A stretch of 29,431 bases of DNA from Bacillota bacterium (GTDB lineage: Bacteria > Bacillota > Clostridia > Christensenellales > CAG-138). Within the stretch, counting starts at the first letter, position 1. The number at the start of each line of letters is the position of its first letter. Made by a program: the position numbers and the translations under genes. The notes beneath the pieces are model-generated. The model was not told the origin of the DNA and did not search any database. It saw only the letters and a program-made list of their open reading frames with translations. The stretch lies in assembly GCA_016288175.1 (NCBI GenBank), contig JAEEYN010000225.1, forward strand, positions 1 to 29,431, in the 5' to 3' direction. This document shows positions 14,722-22,344 of this stretch, in pieces.

Positions 14722-16746
14722 TTACCTGTTGATCGGAACCTTGACCATCCTGTACTGATGATTCTCTTTGATCAGACCCTTGTCGAATGCCGCGATCAGC
14801 ATTTCAAGCTGCGCGATCTCCTGCTTAAGCTCCTGTCCCTTGTCGATATCCGCAACCTTCATCTGGCCCTTTGTGGAAAGGATGTTCTCAACTTCGGTCG
14901 TGGAATGGATATCCATGTTCTCACGGATCGCCTTTTCGAAGCTGATAAAGGGCTCGTGAGCGACAATGTAAAGTCCGCGGGAGTCATAAACAAGCGTATA
15001 GCCTGCAATACCTGTGGTCTTCTGGTAGTATTTGGAGAAGCCTCCGTCGATAACGATCAGCTTGCCCTCAGCTTTGATCGGGTTCTCGCCATTGATCTTC
15101 TCAACGGGGATATGACCGTTTACGATAACAGCGCGGTTCGTGTCGGTAATGCCGAACTCGTTGAGGATGCGTACTGCGAGTTCCTTCGTGTTCTGATATT
15201 TATAGTACGCGTTGCGCTTTTCCTTATGGGATTTACTGTCGTCGATCTCGACGCGCTCGAAGGTGGTCATCTTGTCCTTGCCGAACTGCGGGGAATCCGG
15301 ACCGCACCAGAGATACCACATAAGATCCAGCTCATGCGTCTTGCGCTCCGAAGGCTTTGCAAAATACAAACGCCGGACTTCGGAGTCGATGTAGTCGAAC
15401 ATCGCTTTGCCGCTCCTCAGGATCCCGTCGCCGAAGTTAACGGCTTTGAAGCTTCCGTCTTCGTTGAGCGGAACAAGAGCATGGAACAGGAGGTTGTTGT
15501 TCTCGATTTTGTACAGCGAGCCCTTATCCATAAAGAGTTTGATATGGCGCTGGAGCGTTTCACTGTTGAGGAAGGATTCCTGAAGCTCGTTGATGATGAC
15601 TTCCTCTTCTTCGGTGAGCTTATAAGGATCGTCGGGGTTGATGGTCGGGAAATCCGCATCCTTGATGGGATATGTGATCTCGTCGATCGTGATCGTTGAA
15701 TTGACGCGGTCGAGAGTATCGAGGAACAGACGGTGATCGAGCTTGTAGTTCGGATTGCGCTTGATCAGCTGGCCTTCGAGTTTGTGCATGATGACGAAGA
15801 TTGCCTTATGCAGCTTTGCGCGGATGCCGATCTCGGGATTCGTGTAATAAGCTTCTTCGGAAGTTTTTCTCGGGCGGAAAACGACAGCGGTCTTATAGGT
15901 CTCCTGCGCGAACATCAGAAGATGACGCAGATTGATGCCGTAAACATTCTCTATCAGATCAAGGTTGCCGTGGCGGAAGCTGTTGGTCAGAACGCCTGCG
16001 ATACAGGTCTTTTCACCGAGCGCAGCGCCCATCCAGAGAACATCATGGTTGCCCCACTGAATATCAACGGAGGGATGCTTGAGAAGCAGCTCGAGAATGC
16101 GGTGCGGTTCCGGTCCGCGGTCGTAGATATCGCCGACAATATGGAGCTTGTCGACAGCGAGCTTCTTGATCGCATCGGTAAGAGCCACTATGACGCGCTC
16201 GGCGTAGTCATGGCGGATGATCGAATCGAAAATCTCATCATAGTAAGCGTCGAGGTCATGGAAATTCACCCTTGCAGTCAGCAATTCCTCGATGATGTAG
16301 GAATAGCGGGGATCGAGCGTTTTGCGGAGCTTGGAGCGAGTGTACTTGCTGCTGATCTTTCTGCCGAGAAGGATCAGGTTCCTGAGCGTGCTCTTGTACC
16401 AGGCGGCTTTGTCCTGAACATTTTCGAGCTCGAGAGCGATCTTTTCTTTGGGATAATAAACGATCGTCGCAAGAGTCTCCCTTTCTTCAAAGGTCAGTGA
16501 ACCCGAAAGCAGACGCTCGATCTCATTCCTGATAACACCGGAAGCGTTGTTCAGGATATGTTCGAACGCGTCGCCCTGACCGTGAAGGTCGCTCATGAAG
16601 TGCTCGGTAGGTTTCGGCAAAGCGAGGATCGAGCTGAGGTTGACGATCTCGGTCATCGCGTATTCGACCGTCGGGAACGTCTTCGCGAGCTGCTTTAAAA
16701 ACAGCAGGTTTTCATGGAGTTCTCTGTCAGTATATGTGTTTTTCAT
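14722..16746 (-). CDS. fbp: Fructose-1,6-bisphosphatase class III
   Basis: Gluconeogenic phosphatase that removes the 1-phosphate of fructose 1,6-bisphosphate. The 674-residue length is typical of class III, the form found mainly in Bacillota. Metallophosphatase motifs are visible: SDLHGQ (Asp53, His55), GDIYDRG (205-211), and GNHD (232-235); a further metal-ligand region appears as VNGHIPVE near the C terminus. The frame continues upstream to 16788, but ATG 16746 follows GGAGGTG at close spacing and gives the family's N terminus (TYTDRELHENL), so it is preferred. The gene is downstream of the NlpC/P60 gene on the same strand with a 114-base gap that holds a GC-rich inverted repeat (CCGCGGA, about 16824-16851) without a T-run. 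Its coexistence with a PPi-type PFK bears on flux at this node. Confidence 0.96.
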   Translation of the reverse strand: MKNTYTDRELHENLLFLKQLAKTFPTVEYAMTEIVNLSSILALPKPTEHFMSDLHGQGDAFEHILNNASGVIRNEIERLLSGSLTFEERETLATIVYYPKEKIALELENVQDKAAWYKSTLRNLILLGRKISSKYTRSKLRKTLDPRYSYIIEELLTARVNFHDLDAYYDEIFDSIIRHDYAERVIVALTDAIKKLAVDKLHIVGDIYDRGPEPHRILELLLKHPSVDIQWGNHDVLWMGAALGEKTCIAGVLTNSFRHGNLDLIENVYGINLRHLLMFAQETYKTAVVFRPRKTSEEAYYTNPEIGIRAKLHKAIFVIMHKLEGQLIKRNPNYKLDHRLFLDTLDRVNSTITIDEITYPIKDADFPTINPDDPYKLTEEEEVIINELQESFLNSETLQRHIKLFMDKGSLYKIENNNLLFHALVPLNEDGSFKAVNFGDGILRSGKAMFDYIDSEVRRLYFAKPSERKTHELDLMWYLWCGPDSPQFGKDKMTTFERVEIDDSKSHKEKRNAYYKYQNTKELAVRILNEFGITDTNRAVIVNGHIPVEKINGENPIKAEGKLIVIDGGFSKYYQKTTGIAGYTLVYDSRGLYIVAHEPFISFEKAIRENMDIHSTTEVENILSTKGQMKVADIDKGQELKQEIAQLEMLIAAFDKGLIKENHQYRMVKVPINR

Positions 16747-16860
16747 GCACACCTCCGGTATTGTTTGGGTAAATATCGGTTTCGGCACGCGCCGAATGAA
16801 TAACGAATCAATCCAATAGTATTCCGCGGACAGTCAGAGCATGTTCCGCGGTGCTGAAGA

Positions 16861-18387
16861 TCAGAACACTCTCCTGCCCCACGCAAAATGGTTGTTATAC
16901 CAGGAGTTCATGTTCGAAACAACAACTTCTCCTGCAGTTGACGATGCGTGGATCAGCTGGTTATTGCCGAGATAGACCGCAACATGCGAGATCCTTGTAT
17001 GCGCGTCATCATAGAAGAACATCAGGTCGCCGCGTCGGAGATTACTGATCCCGTCAACATATTCCCATGCATCGTATGTTGCGTATCCGGCAGCGCTGAG
17101 TCTGCCGATATTGATGCCGACCTGGCGCAGACAGTAATAGACAAGACCGGAACAGTCAAACGAATTCGGTCCGCAGGTGCCGTAAACGTACGGTTTGCCG
17201 AGCTGCGCACGCAGAGCCGAAATGAATGCTTCAACACCGCCGGTAGAAGGCGGATTCGTAGGATCGGACGGTGTGGGCGTTGGTGTCGGCGTCGCAGTCG
17301 GTGCAGGCGTCGGTGTGGGCGTCGGCTCCGGCGTGGGTGTCGGTGTCGGCGTCGGAGTGGGTGTCGGCGTAGGTGTGGGGGTCGGAGTAGGCGTGGGAGT
17401 CGGCGTCGGTGTCGGAGCGGGCGTCGGCGTAGGAGTAGGTGTGACCGGAGCATTGGACGGACGCGGAGTGGGCGTCGGCGTAGGCCTCGGTGTAGGCGTC
17501 GGTTTGGGTGTCGGCGTCGGAGTGGGCGTCGGACGCGGAGTGGGCGTCGGAGTAGCGGACGGTGCCGGTGTCGGCGTCTGTGTTGCAGAAGGCTCAGGAG
17601 TATCCGTCGGTTCGGGCGTTATGAAGGGCTCGTCCGTCGCGGTCGGAAGCGGCGTCGGATCTATCAGGCTGTACGCCTCGAACGAGAAAAGCATATCGAA
17701 AGTCTCGGAATCGGTTTTTCCGCTGATTACGAGATTATTCATGATCTGGAATTCTTCGACTGCGGCGCAAGTCGCTGTGCCGTAATAGCCGTTGATCTTA
17801 TCGTAATAGTAACCCAGTTCGTTCAAACGCGACTGGACCATCAGAACATCGTTGCCGGAGTTGCCGAATTCGATAACATATTCGGCAGGAGAATCGGAAT
17901 AAAGAAGCTGAAGAAGAAGCGAATCGATCTCGCCCGTCTGGGTCATATTATTCGCTCGCTGAAAAAGCTTTACGGCATTTTGCAGCGGAGGTCCGAAATA
18001 GTCGCTCGGCTGATCGGATTCCATATAACCGAGGGTCATGAACCGGGCTTGAATGCCTGGTATGAGGTCGTCGTGATCGCCGATACGAAAGACCGATTCC
18101 GGTGCAAGCGAAGGTATCTCGGTCGCGGGGAGTTCGGTTTCGGAAGGATCGAAAGTCTCGGGCATCGTTGTTTTGTCGGGCCCCACTTCCCCGCTGTTGA
18201 TGCTGACATATGAACCGTCGTCGACTATTTTGCCGATATAGTTCTTTCCGAGGATATAGACGAGAGCAATCAGCGCCGCAGCGATCAGCACGGGCATTCT
18301 CGCAGCCTTGACGGCGCTGTAGACTTTCCCGCGAGTTGAACGCATTCTCTGCTTTCTGTATTCGGATTTGCCGTTCTTTGACGCCAT
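16861..18387 (-). CDS. Membrane-anchored NlpC/P60 wall hydrolase with PG-binding domains and Pro-Thr linker
   Basis: Predicted peptidoglycan endopeptidase. The 508-residue protein has a basic cytoplasmic N terminus, one transmembrane helix (about 30-47), two peptidoglycan-binding-type domains (about 103-165 and 172-235, each with a GY/FG...F pattern), a very long Thr-Pro linker (about 245-377), and a C-terminal NlpC/P60 domain. The catalytic triad can be assigned as Cys412 (DCSG), His468 (SHVAVYLG) and His480 (LIHASS). Such enzymes cut stem peptides, often between D-Glu and the diamino acid. Two ATGs compete: 18393 is one base from GAGGAG, 18387 is 7 bases away, so 18387 is chosen. The Pro-Thr linker likely spans the wall. 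It is divergent from transketolase and has its own promoter. Confidence 0.93.
   Translation of the reverse strand: MASKNGKSEYRKQRMRSTRGKVYSAVKAARMPVLIAAALIALVYILGKNYIGKIVDDGSYVSINSGEVGPDKTTMPETFDPSETELPATEIPSLAPESVFRIGDHDDLIPGIQARFMTLGYMESDQPSDYFGPPLQNAVKLFQRANNMTQTGEIDSLLLQLLYSDSPAEYVIEFGNSGNDVLMVQSRLNELGYYYDKINGYYGTATCAAVEEFQIMNNLVISGKTDSETFDMLFSFEAYSLIDPTPLPTATDEPFITPEPTDTPEPSATQTPTPAPSATPTPTPRPTPTPTPTPKPTPTPRPTPTPTPRPSNAPVTPTPTPTPAPTPTPTPTPTPTPTPTPTPTPTPTPTPTPEPTPTPTPAPTATPTPTPTPSDPTNPPSTGGVEAFISALRAQLGKPYVYGTCGPNSFDCSGLVYYCLRQVGINIGRLSAAGYATYDAWEYVDGISNLRRGDLMFFYDDAHTRISHVAVYLGNNQLIHASSTAGEVVVSNMNSWYNNHFAWGRRVF
17257..17655 (-). repeat. Degenerate Pro-Thr coding repeat in the NlpC/P60 gene
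   Basis: About 400 bases of 6-base Thr-Pro units (ACN CCN), densest at 17330-17420, with occasional Arg, Lys, Ala, Glu or Ser substitutions. On the plus strand it reads as repeated GTCGGN/GTGGGN. It is a slippage-prone coding minisatellite, not an array with spacers. Confidence 0.9.
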
Positions 18388-18418
18388 GGCCATACTCCTC
18401 GTATCTATACCTTTCTCT

Positions 18419-18447
18419 ATTATACAACATATTTGACCGAATTTCCA
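18419..18447 (-). promoter_or_regulatory. Sigma-A-type promoter of the NlpC/P60 gene
   Basis: On the minus strand TGGAAA (18447-18442, four of six consensus bases), a 17-bp spacer, and TATAAT (18424-18419). Confidence 0.6.
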
Positions 18448-18582
18448 CACCAAAAGGGAAATTTGGTTTTTTTATTGCGCGAAACATGCATATTACAATG
18501 CGTGAGATAATTTTGCTTCTAAATAAACTATTTCGATTTAGTTTTCTTTCGCCAAAAAGTATTTATATTTTCTCTTTTTCCC

Positions 18583-18611
18583 TTGAAGTGATCGTCGATT
18601 CGCGTTATAAT
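18583..18611 (+). promoter_or_regulatory. Sigma-A promoter of transketolase
   Basis: TTGAAG at 18583-18588, a 17-bp spacer, and TATAAT at 18606-18611; predicted leader about 70 bases. The AT-rich 18450-18580 stretch before it, between two divergent genes, shows nothing else I can name. Confidence 0.78.
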
Positions 18612-18686
18612 TAAAATGATGCGGAAAAGTGAATTCGCATTGACCACCGAACCGAATGCAATACTAAAGTTGAACCGGAGGGACAT

Positions 18687-20666
18687 ATGAACTCGATCGA
18701 TTTATTGACAGTCAATACTATCCGCACGCTTGCCGCGGATGCGATCCAGAAAGCAAAGAGCGGCCATCCCGGAATGGCGATCGGCGCCGCTCCGATCGGC
18801 CTCGCGATTTTTGAACAGCTCAGGAAAGATCCGTCCGACCCGAAGTGGCTCGGCCGCGACAGGTTCATTCTCAGCGCAGGCCACGCATCCATGCTCAACT
18901 ATTCGCTGCTCCACCTTTTCGGCTATGACGTAACGATCGACGACATCAAATCGTTCCGTCAGCTCGAAAGCAAAACAGCAGGTCATCCGGAATACGGCAA
19001 TACGCCGGGCATCGAAGCCACAACCGGTCCTCTCGGTCAGGGATTTGCAATGGCAGTCGGCATGGCGATGGCTGAAAAGCACATGGCGGCAGTATTCAAC
19101 CGCGACGGTTTCCCCGTTTTCAACAACTACACTTATACTCTTCTCGGCGACGGCTGCATGATGGAAGGAGTTGTCGGCGAATCCGCTTCCCTTGCGGGAA
19201 CGCTTAAACTCAGCAAACTCATCACCGTTTACGACTGCAACAAGATCACGATCGAAGGCAGCACCGATATTACTTTCACAGAAAGCGTTGCCGACCGTTT
19301 CGCTGCTTACGGCTGGCAGGTACTCTCCGTTGATGACGGTGAAGACCTTGCCGCGATCCGCGCAGCGCTCAAAAACGCGAAGAAAGAAAAGCATAAACCT
19401 TCGCTGATCATCGTTCATACAAAAATCGCTCAGGGCACTCCGAAGGAAGGTTCCGCTTCAAGCCACGGTTCACCGCTCGGCGAAGACAACATTGCCGCAT
19501 GGAAAGATAGCATCGGTTGGAAATATGAACCGTTCACGGTTCCGGAACGGGTTCGGACCCATATCGCAAAAGTCAGCGAAAAGACTGCTAAGAGCGTTTC
19601 GGAATACAATGAAATGTTTGCGCGCTATTGCGAGCAGTATCCCGAACTCAAAAACGAGCTAGATCGCTGGATGGATGCAAAGCTTCCCGAAGAGCTGCTC
19701 AATGACAAAGGCCTCTTCGAGTTCGAGGATAAGGCCATTGCTACCCGCGCCTGCTCCGGAACAGTGCTGAACCGCATCGCGAAGCATCTTCCGAACCTTT
19801 TCGGCGGAAGCGCAGATCTTGCCCCGACAAATCTCAGCGAAATGAAGGGCTATCCTTTCTTCTCCGATGCCGAACCCGAAGGAAGAAACATTCACTTCGG
19901 TGTTCGCGAGTTCGCCATGGCAGCCGCAATGAACGGTGCTTCACTCTACGGCGGACTTCGTCCCTTCTGCGCAGGCTTCCTTATCTTCTCGGATTATCTG
20001 AAGCCCGCTGCGCGTCTTTCCGCGCTGATGAGGCGCAATGTGATCTATATCGCAACGCATGACAGCATCTGCGTCGGCGAAGACGGCCCCACCCACCAGC
20101 CTATCGAGCAGCTCGATATGTTCCGCGCAACGCCGAACACTTTTGTTTTCCGCCCTGCAGACGGTCGAGAGACCGCTGCTTGCTACCTTGCGGCGATGCA
20201 GACGGGTTGCCCCGGCATTATTGCACTTTCAAGACAGAACCTTCCCCAGCTTCGCGGCACGGGAAGGGATGCGATGAAAGGCGGCTATATTGTCCGCAAA
20301 GAAAAGAATATGCGTAAGCTCGAAGCAATCATCATCGCGACAGGCAGCGAAGTCAGCCTTGCTGTCGAAGCCGCCGAAATGCTCGAAAAAGACGGCAAAT
20401 ATGTCCGCGTTGTATCGATGCCCTGCACCGAACTCTTTGACGAACAACCGAAAGAATACCGCGAAAAGATCCTTCCCTCGAAGATCCGCGCGCGCGTTGC
20501 AGTTGAGGCGCTCGGAGGAATGAGTTGGTATAAATACGTCGGGCTTGACGGCGCAGTCGTTTCTATGAAGAGCTTCGGTGCCTCCGCGCCTGGTTCTCTG
20601 CTCTATAAGCATTTCGGATTCACTCCCGAAAACGTGTGCGACGCAGTCAACTCTGTCCTTAAATAA
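18687..20666 (+). CDS. tkt: Transketolase
   Basis: Thiamine diphosphate enzyme that moves two-carbon ketol units between sugar phosphates, linking the pentose phosphate pathway to glycolysis. The 659-residue length is that of full bacterial transketolase. Landmarks: AIQKAKSGHPGMAIGAAP near the N terminus, the ThDP motif GDGCMMEG followed by DCNKIT, the Glu-bearing HFGVREFAMA in the middle domain, and THDSICVGEDGPTHQP, the transketolase motif. A GGAGG site precedes ATG 18687 (ggagggacatatg). The gene has a clear promoter and terminator, so it is probably a single-gene unit. With PPi-PFK and FBPase it completes the sugar-phosphate node seen in this window. Confidence 0.98.
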   Translation: MNSIDLLTVNTIRTLAADAIQKAKSGHPGMAIGAAPIGLAIFEQLRKDPSDPKWLGRDRFILSAGHASMLNYSLLHLFGYDVTIDDIKSFRQLESKTAGHPEYGNTPGIEATTGPLGQGFAMAVGMAMAEKHMAAVFNRDGFPVFNNYTYTLLGDGCMMEGVVGESASLAGTLKLSKLITVYDCNKITIEGSTDITFTESVADRFAAYGWQVLSVDDGEDLAAIRAALKNAKKEKHKPSLIIVHTKIAQGTPKEGSASSHGSPLGEDNIAAWKDSIGWKYEPFTVPERVRTHIAKVSEKTAKSVSEYNEMFARYCEQYPELKNELDRWMDAKLPEELLNDKGLFEFEDKAIATRACSGTVLNRIAKHLPNLFGGSADLAPTNLSEMKGYPFFSDAEPEGRNIHFGVREFAMAAAMNGASLYGGLRPFCAGFLIFSDYLKPAARLSALMRRNVIYIATHDSICVGEDGPTHQPIEQLDMFRATPNTFVFRPADGRETAACYLAAMQTGCPGIIALSRQNLPQLRGTGRDAMKGGYIVRKEKNMRKLEAIIIATGSEVSLAVEAAEMLEKDGKYVRVVSMPCTELFDEQPKEYREKILPSKIRARVAVEALGGMSWYKYVGLDGAVVSMKSFGASAPGSLLYKHFGFTPENVCDAVNSVLK

Positions 20667-20685
20667 CAGTCAATCCAGAAACAAC

Positions 20686-20721
20686 GATCCCCGTTTCTTT
20701 GCGGAACGGGGATCTTCTTTT
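20686..20721 (+). terminator. Terminator after transketolase
   Basis: A 10-bp stem, GATCCCCGTT (20686-20695) with AACGGGGATC (20705-20714), followed by ttcttttt. Confidence 0.92.
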
Positions 20722-20730
20722 TCATTCTTC

Positions 20731-20759
20731 GTCATATTTCTCGGCATTGGGCATATCGA
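20731..20759 (+). promoter_or_regulatory. Possible sigma-E-type promoter of sigK
   Basis: GTCATATT (20731-20738), 13 bases, then CATATCGA (20752-20759). This resembles the sporulation sigma-E pattern (KMATATT, then CATACANT) with two mismatches in the -10. In B. subtilis sigK is a sigma-E target, and the site is about 30 bases before the start codon. Confidence 0.45.
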
Positions 20760-20788
20760 TTAACAAAACGGAAAAGGAGTTCTTGGTT

Positions 20789-21487
20789 TTGTTTTTCCCA
20801 ATTGCGGCTTTGATTCGGAGTCTTTTTGTTTTTGTCGGACTTGTTGCACCGAAGAATTGCTTTCCTCCCCCGCTCGGACCGGAAGAAGAGCTTTTTTTGA
20901 TCGCAAAAATGAAGGCGGGAGATCCCTCGGCGCGGGGCGAATTGATCGAGCATAACCTAAGGCTGGTTGCCCATATTGCGAAGAAATACGCGACACGTGA
21001 AAGGAATATGGACGATCTGATCTCGATAGGGACGATCGGCCTGATCAAAGCCATCGGCACTTTCGACGAAAATAAGGGTAAACCCCTTTCAAGTTACGCG
21101 GCTCGCTGCATCGAAAACGAGATACTGATGTCCATACGCTCGGAGAAAAAGCGCAGCGGCGAGGTCTCGCTTGAGGAACCGATCGGCATCGACAGGGATG
21201 GCAATAAAATCACGCTTTCGGACGTTATCCCCTGCGACTCTGATCCTGTCGCAGAGACGGTTATCAGCAATACTGACGGACGCTTGCTGAGGAGTGCGGT
21301 CTCGAAGGTTTTGGCTCCGCGCGAGCGCTGTGTTATAGAACTCAGATACGGTCTGACGGACGGACGCGCCATGCCGCAGAGAGAAGTCGGGAAAAGACTT
21401 TGCATATCAAGATCGTACGTTTCGAGGATCGAAAAAAAAGCTCTCGCAAAGCTCTATCAATGTCTTTGCGGGAGCTATGAGGATTAG
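20789..21487 (+). CDS. sigK: RNA polymerase sporulation sigma factor, pro-sigma-K
   Basis: Late mother-cell sigma factor that directs coat and cortex maturation genes. The 232-residue protein starts with a hydrophobic pro-sequence (about residues 2-22, FFPIAALIRSLFVFVGLVAP) followed by the FPPPL segment that corresponds to FPQPL of B. subtilis SigK. Region 2 reads IEHNLRLVAHI.KKY, DLISIGTIGLIKAI and YAARCIENEILM; region 4 has LAPRERCVIELRYGL and a helix-turn-helix ending ISRSYVSRIEKKAL. The pro-sequence implies activation by a SpoIVFB-like protease. No ATG fits: TTG 20789 is 9 bases from AAGGAG (20774-20779) and is chosen over TTG 20783, which is too close. The gene is in one piece, with no skin-type element inside. 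Its stop overlaps the convergent cpsB-like gene by 4 bases. Confidence 0.94.
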   Translation: MFFPIAALIRSLFVFVGLVAPKNCFPPPLGPEEELFLIAKMKAGDPSARGELIEHNLRLVAHIAKKYATRERNMDDLISIGTIGLIKAIGTFDENKGKPLSSYAARCIENEILMSIRSEKKRSGEVSLEEPIGIDRDGNKITLSDVIPCDSDPVAETVISNTDGRLLRSAVSKVLAPRERCVIELRYGLTDGRAMPQREVGKRLCISRSYVSRIEKKALAKLYQCLCGSYED

Positions 21488-22308
21488 ATCCCCCAGTATT
21501 CTTCGTCGCTCATGAACCCTTCATTCCTTCGGTTCATTCGAGGTTTTCGCCCTTCAGGCTCGCTGCTGCGGCTCTGTCTGAATAGGAGGCGCTTGTTTTC
21601 GAGGAGTCTTGCCGGATTGATATCGAAGAGAAGCTCCGCATACCTGTTAGAAACAGTATCTGCAACCAAATCTGCGGCTCTTCGCATATCCGGCCTTCGC
21701 TCAAGCGAATCATGCGCATCGCTTCCGGCCAGCTGTGCGGCTCCGGATTCAAGCAGCGAAAATGCTGCGGAACGGCATTCACGCCCGAAAGCACCGGTTA
21801 TGCTTTCCGTGTCGAGCTGAAGCACGCAGCCCATATCGACATAATCAAAAAGATACCGAAGGCTGTCGTGAGCGAAGTAATAACGCTCGGGATGTGCGAC
21901 GATCGGGATCACGGAACGCTCGAGAAGACCTTTAAGAACACTGCGCAGTACCCATGGATCCTCACCGAAATCGCATTCGATAAGCAAATAATCCGAACCT
22001 GCCATGCGGGCAAGCATTCCGCGATCGAAATCTTTCAAAGTGTTTTCGTCGGCAAAAGCTTCCATGCCGCGATGGATCTTCAGCTTGTTAACGAAACCGT
22101 TCTCGGAAAGAAGCTCTTCGAGCCTTTCGAAGGATTCTTCGTATCCTCTTCCGACGAAGTTTTCAAACATTCCGCGGATGCAGTGGGGAGTCGCAATGAT
22201 GTCCGTAATGCCCGAGTCGACGGCGATCCTCGCCATTTCAAGCGATTCTTCGGCACAGTCTGATCCGTCGTCAACGCCGTAGACGATGTGGCAATGCGTA
22301 TCGATCAA
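21484..22308 (-). CDS. CpsB/YwqE-type PHP-domain tyrosine phosphatase
   Basis: Metal-dependent protein-tyrosine phosphatase of the PHP superfamily; in Gram-positive bacteria such enzymes (CpsB, YwqE) act on tyrosine kinases that control capsule or exopolysaccharide synthesis. Metal-binding motifs are in order: DTHCHIVYGVDDGS (His5, His7), ATPHC, HRGME, AHPERY, and GSDAH. The 274-residue length is slightly above the usual 250, with a basic C-terminal extension. The start is TTG 22308, seven bases behind GGAGGGG; the next residues, IDTHCH, match the family's usual start. No capsule kinase or glycosyltransferase lies nearby, so the target is unknown. The 3' end overlaps sigK tail to tail. It may be cotranscribed with the MFS transporter upstream (36-base gap). 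Confidence 0.92.
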   Translation of the reverse strand: MIDTHCHIVYGVDDGSDCAEESLEMARIAVDSGITDIIATPHCIRGMFENFVGRGYEESFERLEELLSENGFVNKLKIHRGMEAFADENTLKDFDRGMLARMAGSDYLLIECDFGEDPWVLRSVLKGLLERSVIPIVAHPERYYFAHDSLRYLFDYVDMGCVLQLDTESITGAFGRECRSAAFSLLESGAAQLAGSDAHDSLERRPDMRRAADLVADTVSNRYAELLFDINPARLLENKRLLFRQSRSSEPEGRKPRMNRRNEGFMSDEEYWGI

Positions 22309-22344
22309 GCGCTTCCCCTCCTTTCCGCTTCATTATCCTTTAAA

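Noticed and set aside
16823..16851. GC-rich inverted repeat (CCGCGGA) between the NlpC/P60 and fbp genes as a terminator
   Set aside because: The stem is only 7 bp with a long loop and is followed by AATACTATT rather than T residues; kept only as a remark in the fbp entry.
17257..17655. Regular short repeats that might suggest a CRISPR array
   Set aside because: The units are 6 bases with no spacers, in frame, and encode Thr-Pro.
16948..18213. A 421-codon plus-strand frame, and a Gly-Val repeat frame at 17195-17785, opposite the NlpC/P60 gene
   Set aside because: Both are readings of the antisense of the Thr-Pro repeat and give Arg/Gly/Val low-complexity sequence. The minus-strand frame has a catalytic triad and domain structure.
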